Source of the DNA: Caprimulgus europaeus
Lineage: Eukaryota; Chordata; Aves; Caprimulgiformes; Caprimulgidae
DNA: 64,000 nt
Assembly: GCA_907165065.1 (NCBI GenBank)
Contig: OU015551.1
Location: 2,046,001-2,110,000 of the forward strand
Direction of reading: 5' to 3'
Positions 33,991-43,857 of the stretch are shown in pieces. Each line of letters starts with the position of its first letter. The first letter of the stretch is position 1. The position numbers and the translations under genes are program-made. A model generated the notes under the pieces. The model did not search any database, was not told where the DNA came from, and was given only the letters and a program-made list of their open reading frames with translations.

Positions 33991-34560
33991 CTTCTCTTCT
34001 CTTCTCTTCTCTTCTCTTCTCTTCTCTTCTCTTCTCTTCTCTTCTCTTCTCTTCTCTTCTCTTCTCTTCTCTTCTCTTCTCTTCTCTTCTCTTCTCTTCT
34101 CTCCTCTTCTCTCCTCTTCTCTCCTCTTCTCTCCTCTTCTCTCCTCTTCTCTCCTCTTCTCTCCTCTTCTCTCCTCTTCTCTCCTCTTCTCTTCTCCTCT
34201 TCTCTTCTCTCCTTTTTTTCTCTCCTTTTTTTCTCTCCTTTTTTTCTCTCCTTTTTTTCTCTCCTTTTTTTCTCTCCTTTTTTTCTCTCCTTTTTTTCTC
34301 TCCTTTTTTTTCTCTCCTTTTTTTCTCTCCCTTTTTTTTCTCTCCTTTTTTTCTCTCCTTTTTTTTCTCTCCTTTTTTTTCTCTCCTTTTTTTTTCTCTC
34401 CTTTTTTCTCTCCTTTTTTCTCTCCTTTTTTTCTCTCCTTTTTTTTTTCTCTCCTTTTTTTTTCTCTCCTTTTTTTTTCTCTCCTTTTTTTTTCTCTCCT
34501 TTTTTTTTCTCTCCTTTTTTTTTCTCTCCTTTTTTTTCTCTCCTTTTTTTCCTCTCCTTT
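33991..34560. repeat. 570-base pure polypyrimidine tract
   Basis: The plus strand is only C and T for about 570 bases. It starts as (CTTCT)n, changes to mixed CTCCT/CTTCT units near 34100, then from about 34206 becomes CTCTCC followed by 6-9 T, repeated more than 25 times. Long ORFs on both strands here are composition artefacts. Confidence 0.97.
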
Positions 34561-36523
34561 CCACATGTACAAAATGATCATACAGAATTACCCCATCAGG
34601 CCTCAGCACCATTCCTTCTGTGTTTTAGTGGCAGCCAGGACAGAGTTTGCAGCCTTACAAGATTTAAAATGAGCTCTGGCCTCAGTGGTGTGCAAGTTGG
34701 GCACACTGGCTGCATTGGGGCATCATCCAGCACCACCGAGAAGCGATGGGGCCAGATTTTGTGCTTCTCTTTGTGCTTCTCCAGGGTTTGGTGCATCCTC
34801 CCTGCAGAGTTTCTGTCACTCAGCCTGGTGCTGAGCTCGGAGCTCGCAGGATGGGAGCGGGCAGCCTCTGCCGTGTGCAGCCACAGGAGGGTGCAGTGTC
34901 ACCGGGCTGCTGAGCTCCAGGGGCTGGGTCCTGGTGTGGTGCTGAGCACAGGGTGAGTGAGGATGCAGGAGAGCTGGTGGGAGAGGTTTTTACTTGTCTT
35001 CTGGAAATGCATCCTCATCTCTTCATCCTAGAAGGAGAGGAAGGAACGGGTTGATGTTTGATGTTGGAGATGGAAGTGTGGTGGCTGTCGGTTCCCTGTG
35101 GAACCCTTTTTTGTCAGGCAGAGTCCAATACCCTCTGCCTCCTCTCTGATCCCTTTGCCTCTCCTCATTATCTAGGCTTTTGTGTAAGGCCTTGGCTTGG
35201 GACAGTGTGTGCAGCTCCGAGGTGGCTCCATCACCCCTTCAGAGACAGCTCCAGACTGGATTAAGACCAAGTTTTTGAGCTGAGGAATTTGCATGACCTG
35301 GTGTGAGCATGAGAGGGTCCTCAGAGCAGTGCTGGGCTTGGGTTCAGGGCTGGTGGAGGGACATTTGCCCCCCAGGCACACAGATTGTGTGTCCTTGTCA
35401 GGAGTCTCTAACACTGTATTTACCATCCAAGAGGGTCTGGAGACCCTGCACATCAAGGAAAAGCAAATTTCCCTGGAAAAGGAGAGGGACAGGCAGCCCA
35501 GAGCTGCTCACTGCTGAGCAGGGAAGATGGGTGTCTGCAGCCTCCATCCTCATCTTCATTATTCCCTGAGTGTGTTTGGAGACAAAGCTTCAGCAGACAG
35601 AAAGCCCTTGCTGTGGCACTGGGCCATGCTTTGAGCAATTCAGTCTTTCCCTGACCAGAAGTGGCACCATTCAATGAAAACCCCAAAGACTTTGTTTAGT
35701 TGCTCTTTTCTGTGTGCTCTGGGGGCTCAGACAATGGCCTGGGGAGGAAGGAAACTGCTTATTCCACCCAGCCAGAGAACCAGCCAAACAAACCCAACCC
35801 AGCAATTGCAGTCCCTTTGAACTCAGTTTTTAGATGGAGAGCCAGGCTTTGGCAGTGCCTGCAAGGAAGAGTGAGCCTTGTGCTTGTGTTGGGATGCCCA
35901 GGAGCTGGGGCAGCACTGGGAGTGGAGCTGGGGGCTGGGAACTCCCACTCTCAGGCATCTCCTTCTGGGAGAGGATGGTTTCCCTTGTTTTCTCAAGGCT
36001 GTGAGGATGAGGATGCTTACCAGGTGATACCAAGTACTTGGAGACTAGTAGAGGCCCAGGATGGTCTCTCCTGGGCATCTCCAGCTCAGGTCCCACTGCT
36101 GCTCCATCCAAGGAATGCAGTTCAGAGGGCTCCAATAAGGGTTTACACAAATTCATGGAAGAAAATGAGTTGTGGCTGTTAAATGCAAAGCTCCAGCTTC
36201 TGGCTTAGGTTCAGCCCTGGACTGAGTTTGCTGATAGCAGAGGATGGAGGAGGATGTCCCACAAAAAGTACCACAGCTTCTTGCTCTTTTCTTAACCCCT
36301 TTTCTTAGGCACACCATGGCCAGCACAGGGCTGGCCAGGCCTTTGTGGCTTTTCCTTTCTCCATTCCCATCCAGTGGTCCCATGGTGACAGAGGAGTGCT
36401 GGGTCAGCCTGGGTGGCACCCAGGACCGTCACCAAGAGCCCTGGTTGCTCAGGCCTGAGACAGGGCTGCGTCCTGAGGATTTGGCAGTGTCCATACCTGG
36501 CAGGGCCACGGCAGGACACGCAG
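34561..36523. other. Intergenic, no feature seen
   Basis: No recognisable exon or repeat between the polypyrimidine tract and the higher-order minisatellite. Confidence 0.55.
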
Positions 36524-36735
36524 TCTGGAGGGGCTGGGTGACCTGTGGAGGGGACACATGGTCTGGAGGGGCTGGGTGACCTGCTCAGGGGACACTCTGG
36601 AGGGGCTGGGTGACCTGCAGAGGGGACACACACACTGGAGGGGCTGGGTGACCTGTGGAGGGGACACTCTGGAGGGGCTGGGTGACCTGCTCAGGGGACA
36701 CATGGTCTGGAGGGGCTGGGTGACCTGCAGACTTG
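36524..36735. repeat. Minisatellite with a three-unit higher-order pattern
   Basis: Six copies of a roughly 33-37 base unit built around CTGGAGGGGCTGGGTGACCT. The segment after GACCT cycles GTGGAG, GCTCAG, GCAGA, then repeats the same three in the same order. Unit lengths vary through ACACATGGT, ACT and ACACACACA linkers. Confidence 0.92.
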
Positions 36736-38961
36736 GTGTCCACACCACATGGCACAGGGTTGCAGACCCTCCAGCCCATTCCCAGAGCCCCCCCCCACCC
36801 TGCCTTGCAATCTGCTCCTGGGCAGAGGAGTCTCATGTCCAGGGAACCTGACCTCACACTTGACTTACATCTTCTCCCAGCAACTTTTCACCCTCTTACT
36901 CTTCGTTCAAACCTTCTTACACTAACAGGCTCCCTGGGGACAATTTTGGGGTCCCTCTGTCCCCATTGATGGGCTGGATGTTCCCTGCCTGGTGCTGCTG
37001 TCCTTCCCCAGGACCCCTCTCTGTGTCCAGGGGAAAGCCAGGCAGCCCATGGCCACTTGGAAAAACTCATTTTTAGGATATTTACCAAACTGCCAGGTAT
37101 TTCTCTCTTTCCCAGGACTCCCATATTCAGCTTTCTCATCTCCAAGCCGACTTCCAGAAGGAAGAAGGAAATGAGCTCTCCTGCCCTTTTATTGTTGCTT
37201 ATTGTTTTATGTGTCCTGAGAGGGCTTTGTTTTTAAACCAGCACTATTTTATTATTTGCAATGTTTATTCTTTAGTTTAAAAGTGTATTGTCCTCTGTGG
37301 GACACTCCACGGTGGCAGCAGAACAAGAGAAATGATGGAATCACAAGAGCCAACAGGGTAAAAAAAAGGATGTAACTGGGGAGGGAAAGGACTTCTTAAA
37401 ACATTAAGAAATTCTTGAGGGCTTTTTAAATTTTAAAGGCAATACCTCCCAGGACTGTAGAGCACAGCTGCCTTTGTTCAGTTTTTGTTTTGTTTTATCA
37501 GCCCTGCAGTGGCTTTTTTTAAAGCATTTTAAAAGCTATGGTTGAAATAAAGGATGGGAGTGGTGTTGGGGGGGTGGGAAAAAAAAACCCAACCAACCAA
37601 ACCAAAAATCCTGGCTTGCTTTGTCTGTTTTATCTGCCCCTGTCAGCGTGGCCTCTTTGCTTTATCACGTTGATTGGGATGTTTGATCAGGCAGGGATCT
37701 GCCTGGATCCCCTCTGGTGCTCTGTGTGCAGCCAGGGCTGCTCAGGGGAGATCTCTGCTTGTTCCTTTGCAGAAAGGCTTAGCTGATGAGTTTTATACTC
37801 CTGCAGGCAAGACCTGCCTTCTGCACTGATGTCAGCAGTCAGGGCGGGACTTTTACAGCCTTGTGGGTTTGGGGATTTTTTTTATTATTATTTTTTTTAT
37901 TTTTTTGGGATAATCCTGGCAAAATTCCTGAGTAAAGGGGTTTTTTTTCTTTGTTTTTTTTTTTTCTTTGGAGCAGCCCCTATACATGCTGCCTCCGAGC
38001 TGCTCTCTGATTACTGCTCACTTCCTGAAAGGAGACTTTTTAGCAAAGCCTCTTGCTCCAGTGCTGCCTGGGTCTGACAGAAGAAGGTTATTGAGGAAGG
38101 CGACATAAACCCTCAGCCTGGAAACTTTCTGACACACACACACAGGACTGAAGGGAAGAGAAAAACTTTTGGCTGCTGCTTGGAAAAAGAAAAAAAAAGA
38201 GGGGAAGAAAAAAATAAAAAGAGAGAGAGAAGAAACTCAAGGAATTAAAAAGGGAAAAAGAAGAAAGAAGGGAAAACACTAGAAAAGGTAAAATGCTCTT
38301 TAAAATGATTTTTTTCCAGAGAAGTGGAGTGGGGTGGTGTGGGGTGGAGGGAACGTGAATGTTCTTTGAAATCAGAACCGTCTCCCTGGAGAAGGAATGA
38401 GCCCGAAGAGTAATGCACGTTGGAAAAAAAACATTTCTGAGAATGAAAACCATGTTCACCCTTCTCCAACATTCAGAGTTTCCAGAAAAATGCAGGCTTG
38501 TGTTTCAAAGTGGCTGCAGGCAGCAGCACTCAGGCAGTGCTGGCTCCCCCCTATCCCCCCACCGCTCCACTTTGGGGGGTTTTTAATTACACGAAGCCAT
38601 CTGATCGCATGTTTGCTGCCCTACAATAGAATTCTCTTCTCCAGAGCAGCTGTGGGGGAAAGTTTCAACTCGAGAAAGCAACAGCTCTGATCCCTGTTGT
38701 GGCATTAGATGTTCCTTGCTGCCTTCATTCCTGAGAATAAACACAGATTGCGCTTCCTCTTTCGCTGTCTCTCTCCATCTTCAGGAGCTGCCAGTGGCTC
38801 TTTCCCTCCTGGATGATGTGGTCAGAGAATTAGAAACTGTCTGCCCTGAAAAAGTTGCAAAGTCATTAACTCTGTGTGCATCACCAGGCATTGGGCTCCC
38901 TTGCACTGGTCGTGGATTTCTTTGCTTTGATTCTGTTTAAAAGGGTTTTATTTTTATTTAA
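36736..38961. other. Intergenic, low-complexity T- and A-rich tracts
   Basis: T-rich tracts at 37877-37908 and 37940-37970 and an A/G-rich tract at 38188-38280 flank a short moderately complex segment (37972-38160). That segment could be a non-coding exon ending at a GTAAAA donor near 38288, but nothing proves it. Confidence 0.45.
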
Positions 38962-38986
38962 ATATATATATATATATATATATATA
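38962..38986. repeat. (TA)n microsatellite
   Basis: About 12 uninterrupted TA units, followed by an A run. Confidence 0.95.
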
Positions 38987-41900
38987 AAAAAATCAATCCC
39001 TCACAACATGTTATTTTAAACATCAAAGTAAATATTAGTGCTGGTGAAATGCCAGAAGATTATCTCATTAGAGCTGAAGGAGCTGTGCTATAAATAGAAA
39101 AGAGTTTATAAAATAAAACCTTGGCAAATATCTTCCAGAGGGGAAGATTCAAACCAAGAGGGAGGTTGGCTGGAGCCACGCTCCGGGGGCAGGTACCCTG
39201 CTCCACCACCAGCCAGGGTGACATTGACAACTTCAACCAGAAGGTCATTTTTTTTGGGGGGGGGGACTTTTCTGGTCAAACATCCACAGGGATATAAAGC
39301 TCCAGGAGTGTTTGTGTTCCTGTCTCAGTGCATGTCAGGACCCACGTTGGCTGGAGATAGCTGAGCCACACCAGAGCTCTGTTCCTTGTTCTGTTCATTA
39401 ATGGTCCTGTTAGCAGAGCTCACGTGGTGACAGTGTCAGATCTGGTGCGTGATGGGTGAGGAGCAGGAAGGTTTTTGGAAGTCTCTGTGCATTTTTGATC
39501 TCCCTGGCACTGTGGATGGGAGCAGGGGAAAGGCTTTGTCGGGTGCCCAGGTAATTCCGTAGCCAATGCAGGGGTGTTTGCTCTGCTCTGCTCGCCACAG
39601 CCTTGCCTGGACTAGTCTGAAATGGGAGGCTTCCTCCAGTTCTTGGGAGGTTGTTCCAGTGTCATGAAGTTTCTCCATATATGGAACGTGCTGACTGCTC
39701 TGGTTGCTCCATCCTTGGCTTCCCCTTGTTCCTGCTTCACCCCACAGCAGCACCCTCTCCTTTCCTTCTCCTCCTGAGACCCTTAAAACTCCCAGCGCTC
39801 TGTCAGTGCCTCTCCAGTCGCATTCCCCACGTAGCTGCTCGTTGGGTGGAATGGGAGAGCTCTTGTCATCTCCTATAAATCATCCTTTGCCCAGATAAGA
39901 CTCGAAGGGGCTGAACTGTTTCATGTGGTGGAGGGAGACCCCGATAAGCTGTGGCTGAGCGAGCAGGCGATGGGGTGAAGCAGAGCCCTGAGGGAAGGTA
40001 TTGCCTGCTCCACATAAACAGTGTCTCCTACTCATGTGAGAGGCCTTTTAAGTACCAACATGCAAACCTGAAACATGAGAGGCTTTGTTATCACTGATGG
40101 CCCAAGGCCACCCAAAGACTCTTACTGGGAGGAGTAAGTGGGCTTACTGGTCCAGAGACAGTGTGGGCTGAGCTGCTCAGAGGAGCAGCTCCATCAAGAG
40201 CTTTTCAGCACAGGTTACATCAGGCCCACCCAGGGGATGATTCTGTTCAAGAACTTATCTAAAGCTTATCTGAAACCCCCAACTCCAAAAACCACTTTTC
40301 TTGCCAAGTTTCCAGCAATTAGTTCGTTTGAAGCCAGAAACACCCCAGGATGTGTTTGTCACGTCCTGTCCTGCCTAGATCTCAAGTCAACACAAATGAA
40401 CTTGAAACAAACAAAATTTGAACCAAATTTGACAAGTTTTCAGAAATAATTCACTGGTGATTTAGATGATGTCAGCTCAGATGTGCTGAAGATGCACAAG
40501 TCAAGATCTTCGCTTGACCCCATCACTATAGGAAATGTTTGGAGGGCGAGTGGTTACAAACATCTCCTGGGAATCAGTAGGCAGGTCAGATCTCATGCAG
40601 TCATTGGGGAGTGAGAAAGATGGAAAACCACCAGCCTGGGTGCAGTCTCATTTTCCAACACTTCAGGAGGTTTTAAAGAGACACCATCAAAGCAAAGTTT
40701 CCCATCTTGCTTGCTGCGAGTGCCTTCAGCGTCTGCAACTGATTCAAGAATTGGAAGATTCTCCACTGAGAAACTCGACCAAGATATTTTAGCTCCATCT
40801 GACCTCAGTGGAGCAATGTCAGTGGCACATGTTAAGTGCAGGGTCTCTGTCTGGCTGCTGCTCTCTTACCTTCTTCATGGGTGAAGGCTGGGAGGAGAAT
40901 GCTTGAGGTATGCCATGTCTGATTGCTCAGTGTCTTTACACTTCTGTTTGTCATCCCAACCCACCCTTATCGCTGTTGTGTTTCCTCCTCTTCCATCGTA
41001 GCTTAATTTTTAGAGGGAAAATGAGTTAAAAGGAATCTATTCCTGTGCAGTTCTACAAATCCTTCTGAACATAAACATTTAGAAATGTTGGTTCCAGCTG
41101 AGCTGAACTCGTGGTGAAATCCTGGCCTCCCACTGTGGGAATTGTGCCATGGACCTCAACAGGGCCAAAGCTTCACCCTGACATGGCTTTGGTTAAAACC
41201 ACAGTGCAGATCATGAGTTCAGCCTTATGGAGGGGTTAGAGGTTCTTCATTCCATGGCCATGAATGAAGGCAGCTCCTCCACAACTGAGCACAGAGAAAT
41301 GTACTCGGTGGCCTTTGGCCTGCAGCTTCCTCATGAGGAAGCCACACGTGCTTGTGAGTCGGCGTATTTTCTGCTGCACCCTGCCATACCCCATCAAATC
41401 CAAACCATCTGGGCCATATGTTTCCCTGAACAGAGAACCTGCAGGGAGGGGGGGAAAAAAAAGGGCCCATAAACTCTCTGCACAACAGATCTCACAGAGC
41501 TTGCTTAAAGGAGCTGGAGCCTGGAAATGATCTGCAGCTCTTCCAGATCTATAAGGGCTGGAGGGAGTCCATAGCTTGATGTGGTCTGCAAGACTTCATC
41601 CCTCTGCAGAGCTCCTTGGCATGTTCCTCTGTGGTGACATGCAGTGAGGTCTGTGGATGCTCGCTGTCGTGGTCCATGTTGCTCTGCACGAAGGGGCTCT
41701 GGCACAGACTGCCTGCTTGGCTGTCACCAGGTCACTTCTCTGCTTGCCTTGGTTTGCTCTGCCGGTGTTCACCTGCTTGAGGGGTGGCTGTGGGGACAGT
41801 GGCAGGAGGCACGGCTGTCTCGTTGGGTGATCGTGTTCCCAGTGCCCCAGGAGGCTGGGTGCTGCCTCAATATCTGTGGAGGGGGAGTCTCAGTCCTGAG

Positions 41901-42162
41901 GTGCTGGAAGCACGTGGCCAAACAAGCAGCAAGGCAGGTAGAGCAGATCAGGATGAGCCACCCCACTGGCCAGCCAGGGCTCCTCTCTCCTTCTCTGTGC
42001 CACCACAGTGGACATGTTTCTGATTCCCTGGAAGGACAGCGAGGTCCAAACCAGCTTTGCTGCTTTAGGGTCCCACTCTACAGCTCCCTGCGTTCCCTCC
42101 AAGCCACTTCTCTCTGTGACCCCCTGAGACAGCCTGGGTTTTGTGATCCAAACCTGACCTAA
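38987..42162. other. Intergenic, no gene seen
   Basis: Contains a T/G homopolymer pair at 39248-39266. Frames are short and unrecognised. Confidence 0.55.
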
Positions 42163-42458
42163 TGGTCTGTCCAACCAAGGACCAAGGGACAGGACAAGAG
42201 GAAATGGGCTCCAGTTGTGCCCAGGGCAGTTGAGATGGGATGTGAGGAAGAATTTCTTTGCTGAAAGGGTTCTGAGGCATTGGAAGGGGTTGCCCAGGGC
42301 AGTGGTGGAGTCCCCATCCCTGGAGGGATTGAAGAGTCGTGTAGACACAGTGCTGAGGGACATGGGTCAGTGGGGACTGGTCAGTGTTGGGTTCATGATG
42401 GGACTCGATGATCTCAAAGGGCTTTTCCAGTCGAGGCAGTTCTGGGATTCTGTAATGT
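42163..42458 (+). mobile_element. CR1 fragment
   Basis: Sense copy of the 27826-type subfamily, from GACCAAGGGACAGGACAAG to GGGATTCTGTAATG. The two copies match closely across their shared length. Confidence 0.92.
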
Positions 42459-42977
42459 CAAAGTTAACCCTGTTCTGAGAGTGTGGTGGGACTGGAGATC
42501 CCCTCGAGTCCCTTCCAGCCTCAGTTATTCTTTGGTTCAGTCTGGTCCAGGACTCTGCTGTTGCTGGAGGCAGCGTTAGATGCTGCTGTGCTGTGGGGAT
42601 GCTGTGCTGTGGTGGTGGTAGAGGAGCTGCTGATCTCTGTGCTCACTGTGGGTCCTGTGGTGCTTCTCAAGCCCTTTTGACTAACAGGAGTCACCTCAGA
42701 TGTTCTTGGGAAGCTCAGTGGGGCTCTCTTGTCTCTCTAGCATCTGTGACTGTGCTGTACCATGGATGCACACTGGTGATGAGAGGGGCTGTAGTGGGGC
42801 TCTGCCCTCTAGCATAGCAATTCCAGTCTGATGTCCAGACACGTCTTTGTTGGAGGGTCCCAGCACAGGTACAACACTACAGGTGTGTGGGGTATGGCCT
42901 TGCCCTAATGCCAGTTTGATGCAGGAGTCAAATTTAGGGTGTGTGAGCTGTGACAGGTCTTTGTAAGGTATAACCAT

Positions 42978-43304
42978 TGGGGGCCTACAAGAAAGCTGGG
43001 AAGGGACTTTTTATAAGGGCAGTTAATGACAGAACAAGGGGAAATGGCTCTAAACTGGGAGAGGGGAGGTTTAGATTGGATATTAGGACGAAATTCTTTG
43101 GTGTGAGGGTGGTGAGACCCTGTCCCAGGTTGGGCAGAGAAGCTGTGGCTGCTCCTCCCTGGAAGTGTTCTCGGCCAGGTTGGATGAGGCTTTGAGCAAC
43201 CTGGTCTAGTGGAAGGTGTCCCTGCTGCTGGCAGGGGGGTTGGCACTGGATGAGCTTTAAGGTCCCTTCCCACCCAAACCAGTCTGGGATTCTGGGATTC
43301 TATG
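42978..43304 (+). mobile_element. CR1 fragment ending inside the inverted repeat
   Basis: Sense copy from GGGGGCCTACAAGAAAGCTG to the 3' tail GGGATTCTGGGATTCTATG. Same subfamily as 11604-11970. Its last nine bases are also the first nine bases of the inverted repeat arm. Confidence 0.93.
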
Positions 43305-43857
43305 AAAACATGAATGGGGACAAACAACAGGTCCCTGTCACAAACCAGACCCCTCCTGGAGCGAGCTGGTGGCGGTTCCACAGGTGAGCAGAGCTCAGGG
43401 TTGGCGCAGGAGGGTGTTTGTCTTTCTGCACGCCCAGGGCTCGGTGCCGGCGTTGCTGTGTTGTGTAAGCACAGAGCCCGGGGCAGGGCTGCCGCGGGAG
43501 CCAGCTCTGCTGGGATGCAGATGGCTGCGCCGGGCTGAGGCAGCGGCTGGTCCTGCTCCGAGGTGTGAGAGCTCCTGGCCTTTCTGAGAGCCTCGGCTGC
43601 TCTCCCACCACCCCCGGGCACAGCAGAACCGCGGTGTTTGCTCCATGCTGGTGCAACGGGAGCAGGAGGAGCACGGGGCTGCTTGTGCAGAAGGCACAAC
43701 CCCAGGCACCGAGCCCTGGGCTTGCAGAAAGACAAACACCCTCCTGCGCCAACCCTGAGCTCTGCTCACCTGTGTAACCGCCACCAGCTCGCTCCAGGAG
43801 GGGTCTGGTTTGTGACAGGGACCTGTTGTTTGTCCCCATTCATGTTTCCATAGAATC
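43296..43857. repeat. Long inverted repeat, 153-base arms
   Basis: The left arm 43296-43448 and right arm 43705-43857 are reverse complements over 153 bases with three mismatches and no gaps, around a 256-base CpG-rich spacer. Reading either strand gives the same peptide start (MGTNNRSLSQTRPLLERAGGG), which confirms the symmetry. The left arm's first nine bases, GATTCTATG, are the 3' tail of the adjoining CR1 copy. Confidence 0.96.

Noticed and set aside
33826..34956. 348-codon plus frame and 217-251-codon minus frames of Ser/Leu/Phe or Lys/Arg/Glu
   Set aside because: Pure polypyrimidine DNA rarely contains stop codons; these are composition artefacts.
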